DNA of 64,000 bases. Origin: CBFHWU01 sp965659665. Its GTDB lineage: Bacteria > Bacteroidota > Bacteroidia > Flavobacteriales > Flavobacteriaceae. The notes below the pieces were generated by a model, which worked only from the letters and a program-made list of their open reading frames with translations, made no database searches and was not told where the DNA came from. The stretch covers positions 1 through 64,000 of the forward strand of contig CBFHWU010000015.1 of assembly GCA_965659665.1 (NCBI GenBank), written 5' to 3'. The position numbers were made by a program, and so were the translations under genes. Below, in pieces: positions 42,502 to 51,786 of the stretch; within the stretch, counting starts at the first letter, position 1; the number at the start of each line of letters is the position of its first letter.

Positions 42502-43608
42502 TTAAAGTGCTGTAGAAGGTTTTTTACCTAATGATTTTAAAAAATAGTAATGTGATTTTAGCGCTTGTCTTGTCGATTTAAATTCATTGTAGGGAAGATT
42601 AAACTCCTTTGCTGTCTCACGGACAATAACAGCAATTTTGGAATAATGAATATGGCTAATATAGGGGAATATATGGTGTTCTACTTGGTGGTTTAATCCT
42701 CCTGTAAACCAGTTCACTAACCTGTTAGTTGGAGAAAAATTGACAGTAGTGTACAATTGATGAATGGCCCAAGTATTTCTCATATCCCCTTCTTTGGATG
42801 GGAGTGGCATTTGAGCGTTTTCCATAATATGGGCCATCTGAAAAACAGTACTAAGGATAAGACCAGCAGTGTAATGCATCACAAAAAAGCCAATTAATAT
42901 TTTCCACCAAGCTAAATTTAAAACAAGCATGGGAAGAATTATCCAAAAAAATAAATAGGATATTTTTGAAATAACCAAAACCGTCCATTCTCTGCTTGGT
43001 TTAGTGTTTTTTTTGTGCGATAAATTGTTTTTCAAGTATCTTTTTAATTGTACAAAATCAGTCCTTATGGCCCAGCGTATTGTTAGTAATCCGTACAACA
43101 CAATAAAATATAAGTGTTGATACTTATGAAATTTTTTCCACTTGGCATGTGTTGAAAAACGCATAAGTGTTCCAGCTTCCATATCTTCGTCATGACCATG
43201 GATATTAGTGAAGGTGTGATGCAACACATTGTGTTGAACTTTCCAATTAAATACATTTCCAGCTAAAATATAAATGGATCCACCCATGATTTTGTTTACC
43301 CATGGGTAACGAGAAAATGAACCGTGATTTCCATCATGCATGATATTCATCCCCACTCCAGCCATTCCTATTCCCATGACAGTACACAAACATAATTTGA
43401 TCCACTGATTCATGTCGGTAGATAGAATTAGAATATATGGGGTGATGAAAATCGAGATAATTACAACTGATTTTAAATACAGTTTTATGTTTCCAGTTTT
43501 GGCAATTTTTTGATCTTTAAAGTATTGGTTGACTCTTTTGTTAAGGGTCTTAAAAAATAACTTTGAGTCTATCCTTGAAAATCGTATTTGACCGAGCGAA
43601 TGTTTCAT
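42502..43608 (-). CDS. Membrane fatty-acid desaturase (acyl-CoA/acyl-lipid type)
   Basis: 368 residues. Three histidine boxes are present: HDGNHGSF, HNVLHHTFTN and HQVEHHIFPYISHIHY. The final HxxHH box with preceding Gln is typical of front-end or linoleoyl-CoA-type desaturases. Two hydrophobic hairpins surround the boxes (VIISIFITPYILIL, LCTVMGIGMAGVG and YLFFWIILPMLVLNLAWW). No cytochrome b5 domain is fused. It introduces a double bond into membrane acyl chains using a diiron centre, O2 and electrons. It is followed by the aminotransferase in the same direction, so they may be co-transcribed. Confidence 0.9.
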   Translation of the reverse strand: MKHSLGQIRFSRIDSKLFFKTLNKRVNQYFKDQKIAKTGNIKLYLKSVVIISIFITPYILILSTDMNQWIKLCLCTVMGIGMAGVGMNIMHDGNHGSFSRYPWVNKIMGGSIYILAGNVFNWKVQHNVLHHTFTNIHGHDEDMEAGTLMRFSTHAKWKKFHKYQHLYFIVLYGLLTIRWAIRTDFVQLKRYLKNNLSHKKNTKPSREWTVLVISKISYLFFWIILPMLVLNLAWWKILIGFFVMHYTAGLILSTVFQMAHIMENAQMPLPSKEGDMRNTWAIHQLYTTVNFSPTNRLVNWFTGGLNHQVEHHIFPYISHIHYSKIAVIVRETAKEFNLPYNEFKSTRQALKSHYYFLKSLGKKPSTAL

Positions 43609-43712
43609 ATAATAAAATTAGCCGTAAAAGTAATTATATTTTTTTCTTATGAAGGATAATTTTTATGTTAAACTCATTATAAAATCTATTAATTTTGTTT
43701 CATATCTTTTTT

Positions 43713-44333
43713 TTGAAAAAAATTCTATCATATTTTACCGAATTGACGCCTATCCAAATTTCTAAATTGGAAGGTTTGGATGAACTGTATAAGTATTGGA
43801 ATGTACAGATTAATGTAATTTCTAGAAAAGATATTGATTTTTTATATGAGCGTCATGTGCTTCATTCGTTATGCATTGCTAAAGTTATTTCTTTTGTTCC
43901 TGACACTAAAATTCTGGATGTTGGGACAGGGGGAGGATTTCCAGGAATCCCTTTAGCTATTTTGTTTCCAGAGGTTCAATTTCATTTGGTCGACTCTATT
44001 TCAAAAAAAATTAGCGTTGTTAAAGCTGTTTCTGAGACGTTACATTTACCTAATGTTACCATGCAAGTGGATAGAGCTGAAAGAATTGAGGGGAAGTATG
44101 ATTTTGTGGTGAGTAGGGCCGTAACTCGAATGAACAAATTTGTACCATGGATCAAAAACAACATCAGTTCGGTTCAGCGCAATGAACATTCCAATGGAAT
44201 TTTATCTCTCAAGGGAGGGGATTTAAGCAATGAATTGTCGTCATTTCCAGCTGCAAAAACGTACCCGATTTCAAAATACTTTTTTGAAGATTTTTTTGAA
44301 ACAAAACAGATAGTTCATTTACCTATTCATTGA
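43713..44333 (+). CDS. rsmG: 16S rRNA (guanine527-N7)-methyltransferase RsmG
   Basis: 206 residues from a TTG at 43713; no ATG is available, and homologues begin with a segment like KILSYFTELTPIQ, which fits. A TTG at 43695 adds six residues. Blocks: YKYWNVQINVISRKDID, ERHVLHSL, ILDVGTGGGFPGIPLAI (SAM motif I), FHLVDSISKKISVVK and FVVSRAVTRMNKF. It makes m7G527 in 16S rRNA, the site affecting streptomycin response. It is convergent with pruA and overlaps it by 7 bases. Confidence 0.92.
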   Translation: MKKILSYFTELTPIQISKLEGLDELYKYWNVQINVISRKDIDFLYERHVLHSLCIAKVISFVPDTKILDVGTGGGFPGIPLAILFPEVQFHLVDSISKKISVVKAVSETLHLPNVTMQVDRAERIEGKYDFVVSRAVTRMNKFVPWIKNNISSVQRNEHSNGILSLKGGDLSNELSSFPAAKTYPISKYFFEDFFETKQIVHLPIH

Positions 44334-45955
44334 TGCATAAGAGGATAACGATAATCGGTGGGAGGAGACATGGTTTCCTTAATCAGTCGAGGAGATACCC
44401 ATCGTAATAAATTCATCATTGATCCCGCTTTATCATTTGTACCAGAGCCTCTTGCACCACCAAAAGGTTGTTGTCCTACTACAGCCCCACTAGGTTTGTC
44501 ATTTATATAAAAATTTCCGGCGGCATTGACCAAAACTTTACTTGCTTGTTCGATAGCATAACGATCTTGAGAGATGACAGCTCCTGTCAAGCTGTAGACG
44601 GAAGTGGTATTCACAAGCTCCAGCGTTTTATCCCAATCTTGATCTTCATATACATAAATTGTAACTATAGGACCAAATAATTCTGTTTCCATTGTTGTAT
44701 AATGGGGGTTTGTAGTGAGTAAAACAGTAGGGGATACGAAATAGCCTTTAGATTTATCATAAGTTCCTCCAACTAAAAGTTTAACATCCGCATCTTTTTT
44801 AGCTTGTTCAATAAAAGAAACCAATCGGTCAAAAGCTCCTTCGTGGATAACGGCTGTGATAAAGTTTTTCATCTCCAAAGGGGATCCCATGTCAAAACGC
44901 TTTACATTTTCAACAACTTCATCAATGATGGTTTGAGCGATTGATTTTGGAAGATAAATCCTTGAAGCTGCCGAACATTTTTGTCCTTGATATTCGAAGG
45001 CCCCTCTTGTAATGGCTGTAGCAACAACGCTGGGAACCGCTGAAGAGTGAGCAATGATAAAATCTTTACCTCCCGTTTCTCCAACAATTTTTGGGTATGA
45101 TTTGTAATGATGGATTTTTGATCCAATCTTTTGCCATAAATCTTTAAAAACATGAGTAGACCCAGTAAAATGAAGACCTGAGAATTCAGGATGACTAAGT
45201 ATTACGTCGGTAATCATTTCGGCATCTCCAGAAATCATCGTAATCACACCATCAGGCAACCCAGCTTCTTTAAATACATCCATAATAATTTTGGCAGTAT
45301 ACATTTGGTGATCGCTGGGTTTCCATACAACGACATTTCCCATCATCGCTACACAAGCACACAAGTTTCCTGCTATTGCGGTGAAATTGAAAGGAGTAAT
45401 TGCATAAACAAAACCTTCTAATGGACGATACTCAAGACGATTAAAAACACCCGACACCGAAGCAGGTTGTTGTTCGTAAATTTCAGAGGCAAATGAGGCA
45501 TTAAATTTTAAAAAATCAACAAATTCACAAGCAGCGTCAATTTCGGCTTGAAAAATATTTTTAGATTGACCTATCATTGTACCTGCATTGATCTTTGCAC
45601 GGTAGGGTCCTGAAATCAACTCTGCAGCTTTTAAGAAAACAGAAATTCTGTGTTCCCAATCCATGTCAGCCCATTTGTTTCGAGCTTCTAATGAGCAATT
45701 TATCGCCTGTGATACGTGGCTTTTTTCAGCCAAACTATATGACCCTACAACATGTTGATGATCATGAGGAGGTGTTATTGACTTCCTTTTTTGGGTAAAA
45801 ACCTCCTCATTTCCAAGGTAAAGCGGAACATTAACCTGAGATTCATACATGTTTCTGTACGTTGAAATTACTTCTTCGCGTTCAGTTGAACCTTTCAAGT
45901 AGCTTAATGTGGGTTCGTTTTCAGGGGTCTTAATCTTAAAAAATCCGTATGGCAT
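44327..45955 (-). CDS. pruA: L-glutamate gamma-semialdehyde dehydrogenase
   Basis: 542 residues, the stand-alone P5C dehydrogenase type. It oxidises glutamate semialdehyde to glutamate with NAD+ in proline breakdown. Blocks: PLEGFVYAITPFNFTAIAGN, GNVVVWKPSDH, GLHFTGSTHVFKDL, IVGETGGKDFIIAH (catalytic Glu), YQGQKCSAASRIYLP (catalytic Cys) and ETELFGPIVTIYVY, with KPSGAVVGQQPFGGARGSG near the end. No proline dehydrogenase gene is in the window. It is a single gene after a 51-base gap. Confidence 0.95.
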   Translation of the reverse strand: MPYGFFKIKTPENEPTLSYLKGSTEREEVISTYRNMYESQVNVPLYLGNEEVFTQKRKSITPPHDHQHVVGSYSLAEKSHVSQAINCSLEARNKWADMDWEHRISVFLKAAELISGPYRAKINAGTMIGQSKNIFQAEIDAACEFVDFLKFNASFASEIYEQQPASVSGVFNRLEYRPLEGFVYAITPFNFTAIAGNLCACVAMMGNVVVWKPSDHQMYTAKIIMDVFKEAGLPDGVITMISGDAEMITDVILSHPEFSGLHFTGSTHVFKDLWQKIGSKIHHYKSYPKIVGETGGKDFIIAHSSAVPSVVATAITRGAFEYQGQKCSAASRIYLPKSIAQTIIDEVVENVKRFDMGSPLEMKNFITAVIHEGAFDRLVSFIEQAKKDADVKLLVGGTYDKSKGYFVSPTVLLTTNPHYTTMETELFGPIVTIYVYEDQDWDKTLELVNTTSVYSLTGAVISQDRYAIEQASKVLVNAAGNFYINDKPSGAVVGQQPFGGARGSGTNDKAGSMMNLLRWVSPRLIKETMSPPTDYRYPLMHQ

Positions 45956-46006
45956 GTCGATTTTTTTATTTAATAAAAATTATATTTTTGTTAGGAATTA
46001 AATAAT

Positions 46007-46393
46007 TTAATTCAATGCAAATGCGGGACTCAATTTAAATTTTGGAACATATGCTCTGAATTTTTTTGCTGTAGCAAGATCAATCATGTTAAAGTATCCG
46101 CTCATCGATCCTATTGAAGATGAAATTAAACACCCGGACCTGTATTGATGTGAATGGCCAGGTTTTATCACAGGTTTTTTTCCTAAAACCCCCTCACCAT
46201 CCACAGTGGAAACAGGGGACAAGGCATCAAAAATATTCCAATGACGAGATTGTAATTGAACGGTATTTGAACTCTGATTGTAAATAGAAATTTTATAACC
46301 AAATGAATAATGGAGCTTGTAATTTTTGAAATATGAACCTTCAAAAAAAGTCTCAACGGTAATTCTGATTCCTTGGGTAGCTAGCTGTATCAT
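46007..46393 (-). CDS. apaG: ApaG domain protein
   Basis: 128 residues, normal ApaG length. A fibronectin-III-like fold: IRITVETFFEGSYF, FGYKISIYNQSSNTVQLQSRHWNIFDA, GEGVLGKKPVIKPGHSHQYRSGC and MSGYFNMIDLATAKKFRAYVP. The GxGxxG-like loop (VDGEGVLGKKP) is the suggested pyrophosphate-binding site. Linked in enterobacteria to Co2+/Mg2+ phenotypes, although its biochemical role is not settled. It lies 28 bases after the DUF5103 gene and probably shares its transcript. Confidence 0.93.
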   Translation of the reverse strand: MIQLATQGIRITVETFFEGSYFKNYKLHYSFGYKISIYNQSSNTVQLQSRHWNIFDALSPVSTVDGEGVLGKKPVIKPGHSHQYRSGCLISSSIGSMSGYFNMIDLATAKKFRAYVPKFKLSPAFALN

Positions 46394-46421
46394 AAACGTA
46401 TAAATATATAATAAATAGAGT

Positions 46422-47663
46422 TTAATTCAAAATGTTATTTGAGTTTCCGTGACCTACTCCTACAAGGCTAAAGTGTAAATCACCCCATTTTTTTTGATAA
46501 ACTAAAACCGTGTAGTCATTTTCGGTTTCCCAATGACTTCCTGACACGTTATTTTCATTCCAATTTGACTGATCATCAATGGAAATAATTTTGTAATTGT
46601 AAATACCTTGTTTGATCAAAAATTGAGTGTGGTAGATCCCATTATATTCATCGTAAAAAAGCTCGTGTTTTTCGGAGGGTTGATGTAAATTAAATGACCC
46701 TACCACAAAAAATCGCAAAGGAGGTAATGTAGGTTTTGAAAGAAGTGAAAAGTGAACATCAGTGTAGTCTGATTCGGTGTTAGGATCGTACCCTTGTAAA
46801 GTTTGAATTAAAAACCCTCCATTTATATCTGGAGCATAAGTGTAAGGTCTCTCTGCTCTTACAACATTAGAAAAAAGGATGGTCTCGTACAAATCAGAAC
46901 TGCGTAATACTTGTGATACGTTTCCTCCGTTGGATCGCAAATCTTTGGTATCAAAAAAATGATATTCGTTCCCTCCTTCAAATTTACTCTCAGTGTTTTG
47001 TTCATAACGAAGTTCATTATTAATGATGTAGGTAGGGGTTAAATGATCGATAGCAGTATCCCAGCGATAATTTTGTACAACCACTGTTTTGATTTCCTCT
47101 TGTGGCTGTCGTACATAAAGCTGATCAGTTTGTACTCGAAAGTGAACAGATTGAGTGTAATCGATGTCATTTAAATCTCTTGACCTATGTATGCTGACCC
47201 CAACTGGAGCAATATTTTCGGACACTAAAAATCGCTTGCTAAAAACCAACAAATCGTCATCGTCATATACAGAGAGCAGATAGTTACCACTTAACTTTAA
47301 CTTTGTTTGATTGTTCGGAATTTGAAGCCGATAGTGATTATAGTCTTGGAGTGTTCCGTAAGAATTTTCAACATCTCGAATTCGTAAGTTGTCAAAACCT
47401 TCTAAATATTCAGATTTAAATAACGATGAGGGCATCCAATTCCAATCGGCATAAGTAATTTCGTAATAATACGAAGCATCAATAGCCCTAAGATCGTCAA
47501 AACGCAATTGACAGACTTCTCCTAAATTTAGAATAGGAAATCCATTATATGTATTTTCATCTCCAAAAGTTACACTTTTGATATAATCTGGAGGGAGTTG
47601 TTCGGACAGTTCTTGTGCATATAGTTGGATAACTCCTAAAAGCAATATAATATTTCTTACCAT
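46422..47663 (-). CDS. DUF5103 protein, exported
   Basis: 413 residues with signal peptide MVRNIILLLGVIQLYAQ. Family blocks: IKSVTFGDENTYNGFPILNLG, CQLRFDDLRAIDASYYYEI, TYADWNWMPSSLFKSEYLEGF and NNQTKLKLSGNYLLSVYDDDDL. It looks like two beta-sandwich domains, about 20-125 and 290-385. The family is confined to Bacteroidota as far as I know and has no assigned function. Conserved pairing with apaG in this group is my recollection. Confidence 0.85.
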   Translation of the reverse strand: MVRNIILLLGVIQLYAQELSEQLPPDYIKSVTFGDENTYNGFPILNLGEVCQLRFDDLRAIDASYYYEITYADWNWMPSSLFKSEYLEGFDNLRIRDVENSYGTLQDYNHYRLQIPNNQTKLKLSGNYLLSVYDDDDLLVFSKRFLVSENIAPVGVSIHRSRDLNDIDYTQSVHFRVQTDQLYVRQPQEEIKTVVVQNYRWDTAIDHLTPTYIINNELRYEQNTESKFEGGNEYHFFDTKDLRSNGGNVSQVLRSSDLYETILFSNVVRAERPYTYAPDINGGFLIQTLQGYDPNTESDYTDVHFSLLSKPTLPPLRFFVVGSFNLHQPSEKHELFYDEYNGIYHTQFLIKQGIYNYKIISIDDQSNWNENNVSGSHWETENDYTVLVYQKKWGDLHFSLVGVGHGNSNNILN

Positions 47664-47773
47664 TTAGATTTTAACTTTCACTTGTAAATATATTTAATTT
47701 AACGCCAAACACAATCTTAACAAATGGTTATATTGAGTGGGTGAACATGCAATTAAAAAATTTATTTTTTATT

Positions 47774-47793
47774 GATCAAATACTTTTTTGATC
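47774..47793. repeat. Inverted repeat in the nqrA promoter region
   Basis: GATCAAA (47774-47780) and TTTGATC (47787-47793) are perfect inverted arms with a 6-base spacer. They lie just upstream of the -7 element of nqrA and cover the -33 area, a plausible operator. The second arm contains the TTTG (47787-47790), which is 16 bases from the -7 element. Confidence 0.35.
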
Positions 47794-47806
47794 GAAGTTT
47801 AATTAA

Positions 47807-47814
47807 TAAATTTG
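47807..47814 (+). promoter_or_regulatory. -7 promoter element (TAAATTTG) for the nqr operon
   Basis: TAAATTTG matches TAnnTTTG and lies 30 bases before the nqrA ATG at 47845. A TTTG at 47787-47790 is 16 bases upstream, a little closer than usual. Confidence 0.5.
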
Positions 47815-47844
47815 TATCAAAATTGCATATTTAATTTCTCATAA

Positions 47845-49197
47845 ATGTCAAAAGACATCAAGATTCGTAAAGGTCTGATCCTTAATTTAAAAGGAAATGC
47901 AGACAACGTTATTAAGAGATCCCCTCACTCAACAATTTTCGCCATTAATCCCAACGAATTTCATGGTCATGTTCCTAAAATGTTGGTCAAAGAAGGGGAT
48001 TCGTTCAAAGCAGGAGATCCTATATTTTTATCAAAATACCAAAGCCAAATTCAGTTTGTTTCCCCTGTTAGCGGTACACTCAAAACAATTGAACGTGGCG
48101 CCAAAAGACGTATTTTACGACTCTTAATCGATGCCGAGGATGATATCAAGTATTTGAAAACAAAAATCGGAGACTGGAGTCAGCGTTCCTCTGTTGATAT
48201 AAAAGAATTATTATTGAGTTCTGGTTGTTGGCCTTTTATAAAGCAACGGCCTTATGATATAATTGCTAATCCTTCACAACAACCGAAGGCTATTTTTATA
48301 TCAGCATATTCAACTGCTCCTTTGGCCGCAGATGTCAATACGATTCTTGACGGACAACAAGAATCTTTTCAAATTGGTCTCACTGTCCTCAGTAAATTAG
48401 CTCCCCAATTACACTTATGTATATCGAGTTCTGATGACTCTTTTTTGAATCAAGTAGAAAACGCAACCCTTCATCGTGTTTCAGGGCCACATCCAGCAGG
48501 TAATGTTGGTGTTCAAATTCATCATATTAGCCCTATTAATGAGGGCGAAACGGTATGGGTAGTCAATCCTGAAGATGTGGCTATAATTGGACGTTTTTTT
48601 GAAACGGGTAAGTTTGAAGCCTCTCGAACCCTAGCTGTTGTAGGGAGTCCTGTAAAAAATCCATGTTATTACAAAACGACTATCGGTTCGTCTCTCCATG
48701 ACATACTAAAAGATGCAGGATTAGATGATTCTTCTCCTGTAAGGATTGTGAATGGGGATGTACTTACGGGAATCTCATCATCTATTGGTGGGCACTTAGG
48801 TTTTTACAATAATACCCTAAGCGTTTTAAATGAAGGTAATCATTATCGAATGTTCGGATGGCTTCCTTTTGTGGACAATAGCATTCACAGCATGTCAAGA
48901 ACATCATTGTCATGGCTTTTTCCAAAACGCAAGTACGCACTTTCAACGAATATGAATGGAGAAGAGCGAGCAATGGTTGTGACAGGAGAGATGGAACGTG
49001 TATTTCCAATGGATATTTTTCCAATGCAACTTATCAAGGAATGCATGGCTCAAAATATTGAAAAGATGATTGATTTGGGTATTTATGAAGTGGCTCCCGA
49101 AGACTTTGCTTTGATTGATTACACCAGTACTTCCAAGTTGGAAGCCCAGTCTATTATACGAGAAGGTTTAGATTTAATGATAAAAGAAGTTGGATAA
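47845..49197 (+). CDS. nqrA: Na+-translocating NADH:quinone reductase subunit A
   Basis: 450 residues, usual length. A peripheral subunit of the sodium-pumping Nqr complex. Blocks: DIKIRKGLILNLKGNAD, HVPKMLVKEGDSFKAGDPIFL (lipoyl-like), SGTLKTIERGAKRRIL, KQRPYDIIANPSQQPKAIFIS, HPAGNVGVQIHHI and VVGSPVKNPCYYKT. It is the first gene of nqrABCDEF; nqrB starts 2 bases after its stop. Confidence 0.96.
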   Translation: MSKDIKIRKGLILNLKGNADNVIKRSPHSTIFAINPNEFHGHVPKMLVKEGDSFKAGDPIFLSKYQSQIQFVSPVSGTLKTIERGAKRRILRLLIDAEDDIKYLKTKIGDWSQRSSVDIKELLLSSGCWPFIKQRPYDIIANPSQQPKAIFISAYSTAPLAADVNTILDGQQESFQIGLTVLSKLAPQLHLCISSSDDSFLNQVENATLHRVSGPHPAGNVGVQIHHISPINEGETVWVVNPEDVAIIGRFFETGKFEASRTLAVVGSPVKNPCYYKTTIGSSLHDILKDAGLDDSSPVRIVNGDVLTGISSSIGGHLGFYNNTLSVLNEGNHYRMFGWLPFVDNSIHSMSRTSLSWLFPKRKYALSTNMNGEERAMVVTGEMERVFPMDIFPMQLIKECMAQNIEKMIDLGIYEVAPEDFALIDYTSTSKLEAQSIIREGLDLMIKEVG

Positions 49198-49199
49198 TT

Positions 49200-50348
49200 A
49201 TGTTAAGAGAAATTTTAGATAACGCTAAGAAAAATTTTGCAAAGGGTGAAAAACTTGAACGTTTTGCGCCTGCCATTAATGCATTTGATACCTTTTTGTT
49301 TGTTCCTAATCACACCACTCATAAAGGATCACACGTCCGTGATGCCGTTGATTTGAAACGAACGATGGTTACGGTAATCCTTGCTTTAGTACCAGCACTA
49401 ATTTATGGTATTTATAACACAGGCTATCAGTATTTAATACAAACAGGGGAAGCATTTACGTTTTTAGATGCTTTTTTGCACGGTTCATGGAAAATTTTAC
49501 CCATGATTGCCGTTTCGTATGCAGTAGGCCTCACTATTGAGTTTGCCTTTGCTGTTTTTAGAGGTCATGAAGTAAATGAAGGATACTTGGTCACTGGATT
49601 ATTGATTCCTATGATTATGCCTGTTGATATTCCATTGTGGATGGTAGGACTTTCGGTCGCCTTTGCCGTTTTTATTGGAAAAGAAGCTTTTGGAGGGACT
49701 GGAATGAATATTCTTAATCCAGCATTAACAGCAAGAGCATTTGCTTTTTTCGCATATCCCACATACATGTCAGGAAATAAAGTTTGGGTTTCTGAAGCCT
49801 CAAACGTGGATGGAATTTCTGGAGAAACGATATTAGGCACCTTAGCTGGTGGAGGTCAAGTGAATTATTCCATGTTTGAAATGTTTGCGGGAAGTATTCC
49901 TGGTTCTATTGCCGAAACTTCTGTATTATGGGTGTTAGTTGGTGCTGCGATCCTAATTTTTACAGGAGTGGGAAGCTGGCGTATTATGCTAGGAGGTCTT
50001 CTTGGTGCGGCCGCAATGGGTTTACTATTTAACTTATGGGGTGCCAATCCTTTAATGAGTTTTAATTGGGCAAATCATCTACTCGTAGGTGGATTTGCAT
50101 TTGGCTTGGTCTTTATGGCAACTGACCCTGTCTCGGCAGCTCAAACACAACGAGGTAAATGGATTTACGGAATATTAGTTGGGGTGTTTTGTATTCTAAT
50201 ACGCACCTTTAATCCCGCTTACCCTGAAGGTGTAATGTTGGCGATACTCCTAATGAATGTGTTTGCACCTACTATCGATCACTATGTAGTGGAAGCGAAT
50301 ATTAAACGCCGAAAAAAACGTTTAGAAACAATCCTTAAAACGGCTTAA
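49200..50348 (+). CDS. nqrB: Na+-translocating NADH:quinone reductase subunit B
   Basis: 382 residues with about ten membrane helices. It carries a covalent FMN: the motif VDGISGETIL places the flavin-bearing Thr at about residue 210 (S-G-x-T). Other blocks: GSHVRDAVDLKRTMVTVI, GKEAFGGTGMNILNPALTAR, NHLLVGGFAFGLVFMATDP and NPAYPEGVMLAILLMN. The ApbE encoded downstream would attach the FMN. It is the sodium-channel and quinone-site subunit. Confidence 0.96.
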   Translation: MLREILDNAKKNFAKGEKLERFAPAINAFDTFLFVPNHTTHKGSHVRDAVDLKRTMVTVILALVPALIYGIYNTGYQYLIQTGEAFTFLDAFLHGSWKILPMIAVSYAVGLTIEFAFAVFRGHEVNEGYLVTGLLIPMIMPVDIPLWMVGLSVAFAVFIGKEAFGGTGMNILNPALTARAFAFFAYPTYMSGNKVWVSEASNVDGISGETILGTLAGGGQVNYSMFEMFAGSIPGSIAETSVLWVLVGAAILIFTGVGSWRIMLGGLLGAAAMGLLFNLWGANPLMSFNWANHLLVGGFAFGLVFMATDPVSAAQTQRGKWIYGILVGVFCILIRTFNPAYPEGVMLAILLMNVFAPTIDHYVVEANIKRRKKRLETILKTA

Positions 50349-50350
50349 TT

Positions 50351-51085
50351 ATGAATAGAGACTCTAATGCATATACTTTTGGATTTGCAGCTATCATGGT
50401 TGTGGTAGTAGCATTTGTTCTTGCTTTTACAGCTAGCTCCCTAAAAGATTTACAATCTGAGAATGTTCGAAAAGAAAAAATGCAAAATATTTTATCTACT
50501 ATCGGCATCGAAGTAGACAGAGAAGGAGCAGAAGTATTATTTAATCAATATGTAACGAATCAATACGCTTTACGAGTCGATGGATCAATTGACGAGAGTG
50601 TAAATGCTTTTTCAGATATTAAATTAGCTTATGAACTCAAAAAAAACCCAACAGAGCAACGTTTTCCTCTTTACGTAGCCAAAGTTGAGGACGACCAATT
50701 TTTCATTATTCCACTTCGTGGAGTTGGTTTGTGGGATGCCATTTGGGGGTATATTGCTTTAAAAGACGATAAAAACACCATTAAAGGAGCGGTATTTGAT
50801 CATAAAGCCGAAACTGCAGGATTGGGAGCTGAGATCACACAACAATGGTTTATGAATCGTTTTACAGACGAAAAAATATTTGACGAAGGTGGAAATCTAA
50901 TGGGGATCAAAGTGTCAAAAACAAACAATGACCCTAATGACACCGACAAAAATGATCACGAGGTAGATGCCATTTCGGGGGCCACCATTACAGGGGATGG
51001 TGTTTCGGATATGATCGCAGAACGCCTTAAACACTATTTACCTTATTTACAAGTAAATAGAACTGTAGCAGTACTAAATAACTAA
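50351..51085 (+). CDS. nqrC: Na+-translocating NADH:quinone reductase subunit C
   Basis: 244 residues. One N-terminal membrane helix (about 8-30), then a periplasmic FMN-binding domain. The flavinylation motif VDAISGATIT puts the modified Thr at about residue 212. Also visible are RGVGLWDAIWGYIALK and HKAETAGLGAEITQQW. It needs ApbE for FMN attachment. The stop overlaps the nqrD start by one base. Confidence 0.96.
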   Translation: MNRDSNAYTFGFAAIMVVVVAFVLAFTASSLKDLQSENVRKEKMQNILSTIGIEVDREGAEVLFNQYVTNQYALRVDGSIDESVNAFSDIKLAYELKKNPTEQRFPLYVAKVEDDQFFIIPLRGVGLWDAIWGYIALKDDKNTIKGAVFDHKAETAGLGAEITQQWFMNRFTDEKIFDEGGNLMGIKVSKTNNDPNDTDKNDHEVDAISGATITGDGVSDMIAERLKHYLPYLQVNRTVAVLNN

Positions 51086-51783
51086 TGGTTATGTCAAAAG
51101 AACAACACCCCGTAAAATCGCCTCAAATTCTTTTTGTAACAAAGGAAAAGGAACCTCTTTTTTCTAAAAAAAATCAAAAACTACTCAAAGACCCGCTAGA
51201 CGACAATAACCCTATCACCGTCCAAGTATTGGGGATATGTTCGGCATTGGCGATCACGGTTAAGTTGGAGCCTGCTGTAGTTATGAGTATTTCAGTCATG
51301 GCTGTCATGGCAGCGAGTAACGTGGTAGTTTCCTTACTTCGAAATCTTATACCAAGTCGAATCCGAATTATTGTTCAATTGGTTGTGGTTGCTTCCATGG
51401 TAATTTTGGTGGATCAAATTTTAAAAGCTTATGCCTACGATGTAAGTAAGCAATTATCCATTTTTGTTGGGCTTATTATCACCAACTGTATTGTAATGGG
51501 TCGTTTGGAAGCATTTGCGCTAGGTAATGGCGTTTGGCGCTCATTTTTAGATGGAGTTGGCAATGCTTTTGGCTTTGGTATTATGCTAATTTTGGTGGCT
51601 TTTTTCAGAGAATTATTTGGTTCTGGACAATTATTTAGTGTACAAGTTATCCCTCAATTCTTATACGATATCGGATATGAAAATAATGGATTGATGTTAT
51701 TGTCCCCAATGGCCTTAATCACTTTTGGAATTATTATATGGATTCAACGTTCACGTAATCGAAAACTCATCGAAAAAAACTAA
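51085..51783 (+). CDS. nqrD: Na+-translocating NADH:quinone reductase subunit D
   Basis: 232 residues with six membrane helices. The N-terminal 40 residues are hydrophilic (EKEPLFSKKNQKLLKDPLD); then DNNPITVQVLGICSALAITV, SMVILVDQILKAYAYDVSK, LIITNCIVMGRLEAFAL and FREL(F)GSGQLF with the conserved Cys of the D/E iron site (TNC). The start may be the ATG at 51085 or the one two codons later. It forms the inverted pair with NqrE around a [2Fe-2S] cluster. Confidence 0.95.
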   Translation: MVMSKEQHPVKSPQILFVTKEKEPLFSKKNQKLLKDPLDDNNPITVQVLGICSALAITVKLEPAVVMSISVMAVMAASNVVVSLLRNLIPSRIRIIVQLVVVASMVILVDQILKAYAYDVSKQLSIFVGLIITNCIVMGRLEAFALGNGVWRSFLDGVGNAFGFGIMLILVAFFRELFGSGQLFSVQVIPQFLYDIGYENNGLMLLSPMALITFGIIIWIQRSRNRKLIEKN

Positions 51784-51786
51784 GTC

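Noticed and set aside
44902..45153. Open frames antisense to or shifted within pruA, pnp, nqrB and other long genes
   Set aside because: Shadows of conserved coding sequence in other frames, without signal peptides, motifs or plausible starts.
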